The position numbers and the translations under genes are program-made. Shown in pieces: positions 29,501 through 37,625 of a stretch of 64,000 bases of DNA (positions within the stretch are counted from its first letter, which is position 1; each line of letters starts with the position of its first letter). The notes below the pieces were generated by a model. That model had not been told where the DNA came from. It searched no databases and saw nothing but the letters and a program-made list of their open reading frames with translations. Source of the DNA: S5-A14a sp022766365 (lineage in GTDB: Bacteria; Bacillota; Clostridia; Peptostreptococcales; Anaerovoracaceae); assembly GCA_050313295.1 (NCBI GenBank), contig JBNPLD010000004.1; one strand, 5' to 3'.

Positions 29501-31020
29501 CCGGCGGCGATATCTGATGGCGCTGCTCCTTCCTTCTGAGCTTGTTTCACGTTTGAATTCATGAAAACCGTGCAACGCGAGCCCAGATCTACGGGATTTT
29601 CCGCCATGAGTGCCAGCTCTGAGAATTGCTCTGCGTCGAGACCGATGCTGTGGGCGAAGGTCTCAAGAAATGAGCCGCAACCGGAACTGCAGGCTTCGTT
29701 AAGAAGTATGGAATCTATAACCCCATCTTGGATCTTCATGGTTTTCATGTCTTGTCCGCCTATGTCGATTACAAAATCCACGAGAGGATCAAAATACTTG
29801 GCGGCTTCAAAATGAGCCACTGTTTCGACTTCACCGGTATCAAGGTTAAGAGCAGCTTTAATAAAATCCTCACCGTAGCCGGTAACACCGGAATATCTGA
29901 AGAAACTCTCGGGGGTTTTTATTTTGTATATATACTTCATCTGCTCGATAATCACAGCCAGTGGATCTCCCCCGTTGTTTGTGTAGTGAGAATACAGAAT
30001 CTCATTGTTTTCTGATAAAACAACGAGTTTTGAGGTCGTAGATCCTGAATCTATGCCAATATACATAGGTCCTTTGTAAGTGCGAATGTCCCCGTATGAT
30101 ACGGAATTTTTGCTATGCCTCTTCCTGAAAGCTGCCAGTGATTCCTCATCTTTGAAAAGAGGCGAAAGAGTTTTGCCGGAAGCTTCTTCTTTAAAATCCG
30201 TATTTACGGTTTCCCTGAGCTTTAGGAAATCAATTACAGGTTGGCCTACAGAGGCAACCGCAGCACCCTTTGCAATGAAAATTTCCCCATCTTCGGGGGT
30301 AATAATTTCATTTTCGTGAAGATTAAGGGTTTCTATGAATCTTTTCTTTAGCTCGGGAAGGAAATGCAGAGGACCTCCAAGAAATGCAACCTTTCCTTTG
30401 ATAGGGCGACCACAGGCCAAGTTGGAAATTGTTTGATTTACAACGGACTGCAAGACTGAAACAGAGATATCTTCTTTGCTAGCGCCCTGGTTAATTAATG
30501 CTTGAACATCGGTTTTGGCAAAAACGCCGCAGCGGGATGCCATGGGATATATCTTTTCAGATTTTTCTGCATACTTATTAAGCCACTCTGCATCAGTTTT
30601 CAGCAGGGAGGCCATTTGATCTATGAAGGCTCCTGTCCCGCCGGCACAGATGGAATTCATCCTTGACTCGACAGAACCCTTTAAATATATAATTTTTGAA
30701 TCTTCGCCACCAAGCTCTATGGCAACATCAGTGTCGGCTATAAAGGTTGAAATTCCTCTAGAGAGGGCAACGACCTCCTGTATGAAAGGTATCTTGAAAT
30801 GCTTGTTTACAAATAGTCCGCCGGAGCCTGTCACGTTAATAGTTACCGGCACATTTGCAAGCGTATCAAAACAATCTTCGACAACTTGTTTAATCGTGTT
30901 TTTCACATCGGACATATGTCTGCGATAAGTTTTAAATAGAATTTTCAAGTTCCCGTCCAGGGCCACCAATTTAACCGTGGTTGAGCCTACGTCCAGTCCT
31001 AAATGTACAGTCATATTCAA
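26569..31020 (-). CDS. Giant double-activase protein (BcrAD/BadFG ATPase x2 plus DUF2229)
   Basis: 1483 residues. Two ASKHA-type activase domains come first: LGLDVGSTTVKLVALDG (about 1-270) and IGIDSGSTTSKLVVL (about 320-580), each followed by GG(E/Q)D and a cysteine motif (CAGGTGAF, CSSGCGSFLE) that in HgdC binds the bridging iron-sulfur cluster. A cysteine-rich segment (about 620-660) and a DUF2229 region follow, then a long HgdB-like C-terminal region. Activases reduce 2-hydroxyacyl-CoA dehydratases or benzoyl-CoA-type reductases using ATP. The fusion of activase and acceptor-like parts is widespread in Clostridia, but the substrate is unknown. No dehydratase gene is adjacent. Confidence 0.88.
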   Translation of the reverse strand: MNMTVHLGLDVGSTTVKLVALDGNLKILFKTYRRHMSDVKNTIKQVVEDCFDTLANVPVTINVTGSGGLFVNKHFKIPFIQEVVALSRGISTFIADTDVAIELGGEDSKIIYLKGSVESRMNSICAGGTGAFIDQMASLLKTDAEWLNKYAEKSEKIYPMASRCGVFAKTDVQALINQGASKEDISVSVLQSVVNQTISNLACGRPIKGKVAFLGGPLHFLPELKKRFIETLNLHENEIITPEDGEIFIAKGAAVASVGQPVIDFLKLRETVNTDFKEEASGKTLSPLFKDEESLAAFRKRHSKNSVSYGDIRTYKGPMYIGIDSGSTTSKLVVLSENNEILYSHYTNNGGDPLAVIIEQMKYIYKIKTPESFFRYSGVTGYGEDFIKAALNLDTGEVETVAHFEAAKYFDPLVDFVIDIGGQDMKTMKIQDGVIDSILLNEACSSGCGSFLETFAHSIGLDAEQFSELALMAENPVDLGSRCTVFMNSNVKQAQKEGAAPSDIAAGLAYSVIKNAIQKVIKIRNTDELGEHIVVQGGTFLSEAVLRAFENLTGREVTRPVISGLMGAFGIALIAKRRSAITSKNSDKPEAQDTSTASGKSSILSLAELENFTYKRIDANCGKCSNNCRLKINIFPNNKRFITGNRCERGDSRYGEIKEKLPNLYAEKYDLLFNRKSLPREAAHRGAVGIPRVLNMYENYPFWHTFFTTLGFRVVLSDETTRNTYEKGIETIPSETACYPAKLVHGHIENLLEKARNAVPADDSIPQNDTPESGVSTDRSSVNTVSDDASSNKSADKIDFIFYPAVFYEEKNFNKQTNNLNCPVVCGYSEVIRNNMDFEGIPFLNPFISLKERRKLPRRLSKVFPRIPRLELEKASKEAYKELDSFRRQMRTRAEEALRETREKGHRAVILCGRPYHLDKEINHGIPELLTTLGLGVLTEDAIPENFDIKNPLRVLDQWTYHARLYRAASYVGQTEDLEMVQLNSFGCGLDAITTDQVHEILHHYGKIHTVLKIDEVNNLGAVKIRIRSLIETIENREVTSHDRDELKSPVLFTEENRKNHTILMPQMAPIHFSLISSLVQDLGFNLEILKDLGPDVINMGLKYVNNDACYPSMFVVGQFLEAVKSGKYDTDNLSLVISQTGGACRASNYVGLIRKALADAGYGHVPVIALSFQGIEKHPGVKISRGKLIELVKRLIISLQYGDLIQRCVCATRPYEKEKGATNIVRDKWIEILSKDKNFSTGHFKSNMQNMIDDFSAIETLDIMKPKVGIVGEILVKYLPEANNFLIEKLEEEGAEAVISDLTDFMLYSFKNPEYKSRDLSSSKLPALLSALLIHYVEYYRKMLRACLKDSKYEAPGHINKIADYAERFVSLTNQYGEGWLLTGEMVDLIEHGVKNIICVQPFGCLPNHITGKGIIKAIRERYDNINIVPIDFDASASEVNQFNRIKLMLSVAEENMRNANQNREYMQEVGHIKKINKKVHK

Positions 31021-31111
31021 ATTCTCCTTAAAGGCTCATTATACACCTTTTTAGAACTGATGTTAAGAGATTATATTTTTAATGTAAATATATTTTTCTA
31101 TACACATCATT

Positions 31112-31147
31112 TTGACTTTGTGATATTTTGTGATATAATTATCACAA
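31112..31147 (+). promoter_or_regulatory. Promoter and palindromic operator of the YjiH-type gene
   Basis: -35 TTGACT (31112-31117), 16-nt spacer, -10 TATAAT (31134-31139). TTGTGATA-TAAT-TATCACAA (31128-31147) is a perfect 8-4-8 palindrome over the -10, and a further half-site TTGTGATA lies 11 bp upstream. Binding there would block transcription. Confidence 0.7.
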
Positions 31148-31171
31148 CTGGCTATACGAAGGGAGAGTTAT

Positions 31172-32566
31172 ATGAATAAGAAAAGAAGTTCATTGATGGC
31201 GGGCTTCCTTATACCGTCCATCATCGGTATCATTCTCTTCATGATACCTGTAAAGAAATCCTTTTTTGGGGCTACAGGCGATGGAGCTCAAGATTGGACA
31301 ATAGTTGTTAAGATACTAGCCGATATTATCAGTGGTGCTATAGGAAGTGCACTGCCTATTATTTGTGTTATCATAGTTACAATATCTGCAATTATGTCCG
31401 TTATCGCCTTACCAAGACCTAAATTTATTACAGAGCACCCTCTTTTAAAGGATACATTTATCACAACTCCGATTTGGGTTGTTATCCGTGTATTGGGTGC
31501 TATTTTTGTGTGGCTGACCTACTTAGAAGTGCAGGCAGGTGAAAATGATCATGGCTTTATCAACTGGATTACTAACCCTGATGACGGAGGTTTTGTTCTG
31601 GGGGATCTACTGACCACGTTGGTTATTATTTTTGCTATCGCCAGCCTGCTTTTACCGTTGTTACTTGACTTCGGCCTTCTGGAGTTCGTCGGAGCGCTTC
31701 TGACTAAGGTTATGAGACCTTTGTTCAAGATTCCGGGAAGGGCAGCTGTTGACTGTTTCACATCATGGATCGGAGATGGTACTCTCGGTGTAATGCTTAC
31801 TACTAACCAGTACGAGGGAGGCTATTACTCCGCAAGAGAAGCCTCCATAATAGCTACTACATTCTCGGCCGTTTCTATCACGTTCAGTATTGTGGTGCTT
31901 GCTCAGGTTGACCTCATGCAATACTTCGGTGTCTACTATTTGACGATTTGTCTGATTGGTATTGTGTGTGCAATCATTTGCCCAAGGATACCGCCTCTGT
32001 CAATCAAGAAGGATACATATTTGATTGAGGGTCGTGCAATGCCGGAGACAATTCCTGACGGATACTCCAGTTCAGTTGATTACGGCGTTAGTCTGGCTCT
32101 TGACAGAGTTGCTGAGCACAAGGGAGTAGCACAGTTTATTGAAAATGGACTTAAGAATATGGTTGGAATGTGGTTTGGTGTAATGCCTGTTGTAATGTGC
32201 ATCGGTACACTTGCTCTTGCAATCGCCAATAACACTGAGATTTTTACTTGGCTCGGAAAGCCTTTCCTGCCACTTCTGAACCTGCTTGATGTACCTGAAG
32301 CTGTACATGCTTCCAAGACCATGGTGGTAGGATTTACTGATATGTTTACCCCTGCAATCATAGCAGCCGGAACTGTTAAGTCTGAGATGACAAAGTTCAT
32401 AATTGCAGTTATTTCTGTAACTCAGTTGATTTATCTGTCAGAAGTAGGCGGATTGATTCTGGGATCGAAGCTTCCTGTAAACATAGGTGAGCTGTTCCTA
32501 ATCTTTTTAGAGAGAACCATCATCAGTCTTTTGATAGTTGCTCCTATAGCACACTGGATTTTTTAA
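31172..32566 (+). CDS. YjiH-family membrane transporter with Gate domain
   Basis: 464 residues, about 10-11 TM segments, with the nucleoside-recognition (Gate) domain arrangement of YjiH proteins (GDGTLGVMLTTNQYEGGYYSAREA; SKTMVVGFTDMFTPAIIAAG). The family is predicted to carry small organic substrates; none is established here. AAGGGAGAG precedes ATG 31172. The gene has its own repressor-like operator and terminator, so it is probably an inducible single-gene unit. Confidence 0.85.
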   Translation: MNKKRSSLMAGFLIPSIIGIILFMIPVKKSFFGATGDGAQDWTIVVKILADIISGAIGSALPIICVIIVTISAIMSVIALPRPKFITEHPLLKDTFITTPIWVVIRVLGAIFVWLTYLEVQAGENDHGFINWITNPDDGGFVLGDLLTTLVIIFAIASLLLPLLLDFGLLEFVGALLTKVMRPLFKIPGRAAVDCFTSWIGDGTLGVMLTTNQYEGGYYSAREASIIATTFSAVSITFSIVVLAQVDLMQYFGVYYLTICLIGIVCAIICPRIPPLSIKKDTYLIEGRAMPETIPDGYSSSVDYGVSLALDRVAEHKGVAQFIENGLKNMVGMWFGVMPVVMCIGTLALAIANNTEIFTWLGKPFLPLLNLLDVPEAVHASKTMVVGFTDMFTPAIIAAGTVKSEMTKFIIAVISVTQLIYLSEVGGLILGSKLPVNIGELFLIFLERTIISLLIVAPIAHWIF

Positions 32567-32669
32567 CTGACATGGTTAAATGCATTTGACTGTTTGAACA
32601 TTAGCGATTAAGGAAATTGAATTTTAAGAAAAATACCAAAAATTTAAACCAAACGATATAGCCAAGAGA

Positions 32670-32696
32670 AACCCCGCCAAGTACGCGGGGTTTTTA
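32670..32696 (+). terminator. Terminator of the YjiH-type gene
   Basis: AACCCCGC pairs with GCGGGGTTTTT around a CAAGTAC loop, a compact GC-rich stem with a T5 tail. Confidence 0.92.
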
Positions 32697-32781
32697 TGAT
32701 TCATAGGGTATCGGTAGCAGAGTAATAAGGAGCAGTGTTTGCAAGGGATAGAATACGGGTGTACAGATAACAAAATTTCTG

Positions 32782-33351
32782 TTATAACAAAACAGCTCCC
32801 GGATTTCTATCGAAGAACACGCTCTTTGACCCCGTGTACAGAGGGATACCAAAGGCTATTTCAACTTCTTCTCCGTTCTCCTCCCCAGCCGTAACAAAAT
32901 AGTCAAGTTTCACAGCTGCTCTTCCTACGGTATACATTATTCGGTTGTCTATATGATGTTCAGCCGCGATTTCAACAGCTGATCCTAAGGCTATTCCAAG
33001 GTCAGTTACATTGAAGACACATCTTCCGTGCCCTTTCTTCATGTCCGCGCAGGTGGGGAAACCGCACATTCCGCATGCCTTCAGTCCAAAGGGCTTTTGG
33101 ATTGATCCTAAAACTACAACGGCATGAGCTTGATCAACATTGTTTCCGTCTCTATTGAAAAACGGCATATCATAGGACTGTGAGAGTTCTCTCATCTTGT
33201 CGGCAAGCTTATCCTTTTCGGCTCCGGTAACCACAAAACCCCTGACGGTGTTTTTTCCGCTTCCCTTTGGGGCCGTTTTTGCTGCTGCAAGCATCATATC
33301 TGCGACTATGAGAATGGTATCTTTTTCTCCGGCACTCATCTTCTTAATCAT
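32782..33351 (-). CDS. DUF2148 ferredoxin-like domain protein
   Basis: 189 residues starting at the ATG of MIKKMSAGEKD. The longer in-frame start at 33375 encodes the ribosome site (GGAGGAAAG) itself and is rejected. The C-terminal half carries KACGMCGFPTCADMKKG and a following RCVFN cysteine, the DUF2148 iron-sulfur-like motif. These proteins are common in anaerobes and function is unknown. Monocistronic. Confidence 0.88.
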   Translation of the reverse strand: MIKKMSAGEKDTILIVADMMLAAAKTAPKGSGKNTVRGFVVTGAEKDKLADKMRELSQSYDMPFFNRDGNNVDQAHAVVVLGSIQKPFGLKACGMCGFPTCADMKKGHGRCVFNVTDLGIALGSAVEIAAEHHIDNRIMYTVGRAAVKLDYFVTAGEENGEEVEIAFGIPLYTGSKSVFFDRNPGAVLL

Positions 33352-33375
33352 AATCTTCTTTCCTCCATTCAGCAT

Positions 33376-33800
33376 TCTTTCCTATTACCTTACTATTATA
33401 CATCATACTCCATGTGACGGAGTAAATTCAACAATATAGTGGACGGGAAGATTATCAATATTTTAACGTAAGAACGTAAGCTGTTTTTAAGTGGTTTTCC
33501 AAAGGAATCTTTTCCGTTCTCGGAAATTCTCATCACTTATCTGTTCGACTGATAGGATTTTTAATGAAATATCTCATTGCACAACGGTTTTATATCAGGA
33601 TTTTAATTTATAATCTGAGGCTTTACCTTATTGCCTAAAAAATAGTACTTGATTTCCCCGCCGTATATATGATATCATGTTAAGGCTATCAAAGAGAATG
33701 CCCACAACTTTAACGACGCGTTTGCATGTGGGGAAACTTGGGTATAACAATTATGCAGAGGGTACCTGTAGGCACCTGAGCAGGAAAGAGGTGAATAAAC
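33376..33800 (+). promoter_or_regulatory. Gene-free gap with rpmE promoter and hairpin leader
   Basis: 33376-33640 shows no gene. A promoter is likely at TTGATT (33650-33655) and TATCAT (33673-33678), 17-nt spacing. The leader can form CCCACA...TGTGGG (about 33702-33735) and GGTACCTGTAGGCACC just before the AAAGAGGTG ribosome site. The latter could be an autoregulatory L31-leader-like structure. Confidence 0.45.
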
Positions 33801-34001
33801 ATGAAGGAAGGAATCCATCCTGATTATAAGGAATGTAAAGTAACTTGCGCATGTGGTAACGAATTTGTTACTAAATCTACCGAGTCTGAGATTAGACTAG
33901 ACGTTTGCTCAGCATGCCACCCGTTCTTTACAGGTCAGCAGAAATTCGTCAACCGTGGCGGACGTGTTGAAAAGTTCAAGAACAAGTACCACATTGACTA
34001 A
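33801..34001 (+). CDS. rpmE: 50S ribosomal protein L31 (zinc-type)
   Basis: 66 residues with the zinc ligands of the C+ form (Cys16, Cys18, Cys36, Cys39 in CAC and CSAC), followed by FTGQQKFVNRGGRVEKF. It is a large-subunit protein at the intersubunit bridge. AGGTG and a structured leader precede it. Single gene with a terminator; prfA follows, as in many Firmicutes. Confidence 0.97.
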   Translation: MKEGIHPDYKECKVTCACGNEFVTKSTESEIRLDVCSACHPFFTGQQKFVNRGGRVEKFKNKYHID

Positions 34002-34031
34002 TAACAAGACCAATAATCAGAAGATATTAAG

Positions 34032-34056
34032 ACCGCAATTAGCTTGCGGTCTTTTT
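34032..34056 (+). terminator. Terminator of rpmE
   Basis: AGACCGCAA and TTGCGGTCT form a perfect 9-bp stem with loop TTAGC, followed by a T5 run. Confidence 0.93.
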
Positions 34057-34155
34057 CAAAGGCAAAATAGACATGTAATTGGACCATGTGATATAATAAT
34101 GAGTCAAGAGATAAGCTAAGTAAGCAGCGATAAGCTGAGCGTATCAGGAGTAGAA

Positions 34156-35220
34156 ATGTTCGACAAACTAGATTTTATATTAGAAAAATACCGGGAGCTG
34201 TCTAAGAAGGTGAGTGATCCCAATGTGATATCAGATCAGCCCCTCTGGCAGAAGCATATCAAAGAGATGGGCGAAATGGAACCCATCGTAAAGAAATATA
34301 AGGAATACAAGAAGGCTAAAGAGGGAGTTTCTGAAGCTAAGGAAATCCTCGATCTTGAAGATGATGCTGAACTTAGGGAAATGGCAAAGATGGAGCTGGC
34401 TGAGCTTGAAGAGGATATCGAAAGGATGGAAGATGAGCTGAAAGTTCTTATGCTGCCCAAGGATCCTAATGATGAAAAGAATGTAATCCTTGAAATCAGA
34501 GCAGGCACAGGTGGAGACGAAGCTGCTTTGTTCGGTCAGGACCTGCTCAGAATGTATATGAGATATGCTGAACGAAACAGATGGAAGGCAGAGGTTCTTG
34601 AATTAAACGATACGGGAATAGGCGGGATCAAAGAGGCCGTTGTACTGATTAAGGGTAAGGGGGCTTATTCAAGGCTTAAGTTTGAAAGTGGGACACATAG
34701 AGTTCAGCGTGTTCCTGAGACTGAGTCGTCCGGAAGAATTCATACATCGGCAGCAACCGTAGCAGTATTACCGGAAGTAGATGATGTTGATGTTGAGGTA
34801 AATCCTAACGACGTAAGAGTGGATGTATACCGTGCGTCAGGAAATGGTGGACAGTGTGTAAATACAACGGACTCTGCAGTCAGGTTGACTCATATTCCAA
34901 CGGGTCTTGTTGTAACATGTCAGGACGAGAAGTCTCAAATCAAAAATAAGGAAAAGGCTTTTAAGGTTCTAAGGGCAAGACTTTATGACCTGATGATGCA
35001 AAAACAGAATGAAGAGATTTCGGCGGAGCGTAAGAGCCAGGTCGGATCCGGTGATCGTTCCGAGCGAATCAGGACATATAATTTTCCCCAGGGTAGGGTT
35101 ACAGATCATAGAATAGGTTTAACGCTATATAAACTTGAAGCCATACTTGATGGAGAAATCGATGAGATAATCGATGCTATGACAACACATGAGCAGGCAG
35201 AGAAAATGAAGAACTTCTGA
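34156..35220 (+). CDS. prfA: Peptide chain release factor 1
   Basis: 354 residues, normal RF1 length. The catalytic GGQ lies at residues 231-233 in GNGGQCVNTTDSAVRLTH, the RF1-type context, and the earlier VPETESSGRIHTSAATVAV is the RF1 signature region. It reads UAA and UAG stop codons at the ribosome. It heads a run with tsaC and rpiB on the same strand (34-nt gap to tsaC), the usual Firmicute arrangement, although the methyltransferase prmC is absent between prfA and tsaC here. Confidence 0.97.
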   Translation: MFDKLDFILEKYRELSKKVSDPNVISDQPLWQKHIKEMGEMEPIVKKYKEYKKAKEGVSEAKEILDLEDDAELREMAKMELAELEEDIERMEDELKVLMLPKDPNDEKNVILEIRAGTGGDEAALFGQDLLRMYMRYAERNRWKAEVLELNDTGIGGIKEAVVLIKGKGAYSRLKFESGTHRVQRVPETESSGRIHTSAATVAVLPEVDDVDVEVNPNDVRVDVYRASGNGGQCVNTTDSAVRLTHIPTGLVVTCQDEKSQIKNKEKAFKVLRARLYDLMMQKQNEEISAERKSQVGSGDRSERIRTYNFPQGRVTDHRIGLTLYKLEAILDGEIDEIIDAMTTHEQAEKMKNF

Positions 35221-35254
35221 TTTTCCGGGGGAACGCATTCCCATATTTATTAAG

Positions 35255-36328
35255 ATGAAAACTAAAATTTTTAAAGATACAATAGAAGATATAGAAGCGG
35301 CTGGGAGGATATTGGCATCCGGTGGGCTGGTGGCCTTTCCTACGGAGACGGTTTACGGGTTAGGAGCCAATGCACTCGATGGAGAGGCGGTATCAAAAGT
35401 GTACAGGGCAAAGGGGAGACCGAGCGACAACCCTATGATTGTTCATATATCGGATATAGACGATTTGCATGTGGTAGCAAGGGTTTCCGAAGATAAACTT
35501 CAAAAGAAAGCGATAGAGAATATTTATAAGGCGGCTGAAGCATTCTGGCCGGGACCTCTGACGATGGTCCTTCCAAAGTCAGATAGGGTTCCTGAAGTTA
35601 CCACAGGTGGACTGGATACGGTAGCTGTACGATTTCCGTCAAATCCTACGGCATGTCTTCTCATAGAAAAGGCAGGATGTCCCATTGCGGCCCCCAGTGC
35701 CAATCTGTCAGGTAAACCGAGTCCGACAACCGCATTACATACCCTCGACGATATGGACGGAAGAATAGAGGGCTTAATCTGGGGAGATGATTGTGAAGTA
35801 GGAATTGAATCTACGGTTGTGGATATGAGAGATTCTACACCGGTCATTCTGCGCCCGGGTAAAATTACCGTTAAGGATCTCGAAAGGGCATTAGGGGTAA
35901 AAGTCAGGCTTCATTATACGCTTGAAGAATCAATCGGAACCATGGGAAACGGGGAACCAAGTCATAAGTCTTACAAGGAAAGCAGAGAAGAGGATATTGT
36001 TCCGATATCCCCGGGGATGAAGTACAAGCACTATGCACCCGAGGCGGATATGACAGTTTTTCTCGGATCAAGAGATAAAGCTTTGAAAATGGCGGAGATA
36101 GAGGCTAATCGCCTAAAGGCGATTGGTCATAAAGTACAGATTCTTATTTTCGATAATCCGGAAACCGCAGCTCACGATCTTTTTCGCAAGCTCAGAGAAG
36201 CCGATAAGGCAGGCTGTGACGATATTTTGGCAGTGGGAGTAGAAGAACAGGATAAGGATGGCGGAATTGCCTTTTCCGTTATGAACAGGATGCTAAAGTC
36301 AGCAGGACATAATATAAGGAAAGTTTAG
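35255..36328 (+). CDS. tsaC: L-threonylcarbamoyladenylate synthase (Sua5 type)
   Basis: 357 residues: an N-terminal YrdC domain (about 1-210; GGLVAFPTETVYGLGANAL, KGRPSDNPMIVHI, APSANLSGKPSPT) plus a C-terminal Sua5 domain (about 220-357), so it is the long form. It makes threonylcarbamoyl-AMP from threonine, bicarbonate and ATP for the t6A37 tRNA modification. The start ATG 35255 is poorly supplied with a ribosome site, but no better one exists. rpiB follows at 10 nt. Confidence 0.93.
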   Translation: MKTKIFKDTIEDIEAAGRILASGGLVAFPTETVYGLGANALDGEAVSKVYRAKGRPSDNPMIVHISDIDDLHVVARVSEDKLQKKAIENIYKAAEAFWPGPLTMVLPKSDRVPEVTTGGLDTVAVRFPSNPTACLLIEKAGCPIAAPSANLSGKPSPTTALHTLDDMDGRIEGLIWGDDCEVGIESTVVDMRDSTPVILRPGKITVKDLERALGVKVRLHYTLEESIGTMGNGEPSHKSYKESREEDIVPISPGMKYKHYAPEADMTVFLGSRDKALKMAEIEANRLKAIGHKVQILIFDNPETAAHDLFRKLREADKAGCDDILAVGVEEQDKDGGIAFSVMNRMLKSAGHNIRKV

Positions 36329-36338
36329 AGGTGAAGAT

Positions 36339-36785
36339 ATGATCATAGCGATGGCAGCCGATCACGGCGGTTTCGAATTAAAGAATGACGTCAAGAAATA
36401 TCTTGAAACTTTGAAGGATAGCGATGGCAACGGTTACAAAATAGTAGACCTGGGCACCAACGCTCCGGAATCTGTGGATTACCCAATCTACGGTAAAGCC
36501 TGTGCCAGGGCGGTTGCCGATGGAAAAGCTGAACTGGGTCTTGTTTTTTGCGGTTCCGGAATCGGTATCTCAATTGCTGCTAACAGAATCAGGGGAGTCA
36601 GGTGTGCACTTGTAAATTCAGTTGAACTTGCAACCTTGGCAAAGAAACATAACAATGCGAATATGTTGGCTATGGGTGGCAGGTTTACATCTCCTGAACT
36701 TGCAAGGCAAATGGTGGATGCATGGTTAAAGGAGAAATACGAAGGAGGAAGACATAACAGGAGGATTGCACTTCTGGATGATTAG
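36339..36785 (+). CDS. rpiB: Ribose-5-phosphate isomerase B
   Basis: 148 residues of the RpiB/LacAB family: AADHGGFELK at the N-terminus, and a Cys residue in VFCGSGIGISIAANRIRGVR. It interconverts ribose-5-phosphate and ribulose-5-phosphate. It is 10 nt behind tsaC with its own AGAGGTG site. LacAB-type isomerases are related; length and context favour RpiB. Confidence 0.95.
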   Translation: MIIAMAADHGGFELKNDVKKYLETLKDSDGNGYKIVDLGTNAPESVDYPIYGKACARAVADGKAELGLVFCGSGIGISIAANRIRGVRCALVNSVELATLAKKHNNANMLAMGGRFTSPELARQMVDAWLKEKYEGGRHNRRIALLDD

Positions 36786-36904
36786 CACCATGGTCTGTTA
36801 TGGCAGACAGGGAACCTTTAAGTTTGGTTTTAAAATCAGCAGGTATTGTAAATATAGAGCAAATAATAAAAAAACAAAACTAATTAATGACCGGAGGAAC
36901 GATT

Positions 36905-37534
36905 ATGGGAAAGGTATATGTATTTGACCATCCGTTGATTCAACACAAAGTATCTCTGATGAGAGACAAAAATACCACAGTGAAGGAGTTCAGGGAGTTG
37001 GCAACAGAGATTTCAACCCTTATGGGTTATGAAGCCACCAGAGATCTCCCTCTTGAGGAAGTAGAAGTGGAAACCCCTATCAGCAAGACAAAAACCATGA
37101 TGTTAAAGGGGCAAGACATTGCGATTGTTCCGATTCTGAGAGCAGGGCTTGGATTTGTCGATGGAATGATGAACCTTGTACCGAATGCAAAGATAGGTCA
37201 TGTCGGACTATATAGGGATCCTGATACTCATCTTCCTGTTGAATATTACTGTAAACTTCCGGTAGACATTGAGAACAGGCAGACATTTGTGGTAGATCCG
37301 ATGTTGGCAACAGGAGGATCAGCTGTGGCTGCCATAGATTTCATCAAGCAGCGAGGTGGAAAGAAAATCATCTTCATGTGTCTGATCGCTGCCCCGGAAG
37401 GAATCGAAACGCTCCAGAAAGCTCATCCGGACGTGGATATTTATATAGCCTGTAAGGACGAGAGACTGAATGAAAACGCATATATTGTTCCGGGACTTGG
37501 AGATGCAGGAGACAGACTCTACGGAACCAAGTAA
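36905..37534 (+). CDS. upp: Uracil phosphoribosyltransferase
   Basis: Starts at ATG 36905 behind CCGGAGGAAC; the upstream in-frame ATG at 36887 precedes that ribosome site. 209 residues with the PRPP loop region VDPMLATGGSAVAAIDFIK and the uracil-binding C-terminal GDAGDRLYGTK. It converts uracil and PRPP to UMP for pyrimidine salvage. Monocistronic between rpiB and tyrS. Confidence 0.97.
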   Translation: MGKVYVFDHPLIQHKVSLMRDKNTTVKEFRELATEISTLMGYEATRDLPLEEVEVETPISKTKTMMLKGQDIAIVPILRAGLGFVDGMMNLVPNAKIGHVGLYRDPDTHLPVEYYCKLPVDIENRQTFVVDPMLATGGSAVAAIDFIKQRGGKKIIFMCLIAAPEGIETLQKAHPDVDIYIACKDERLNENAYIVPGLGDAGDRLYGTK

Positions 37535-37625
37535 TATATGCAACCGGAAATTGCTGACCGGAACGGCTTGATGGGAAGTGTATAGGTCAATAGATTAATG
37601 TATATAAATCGTAGGAGAGATAAAA

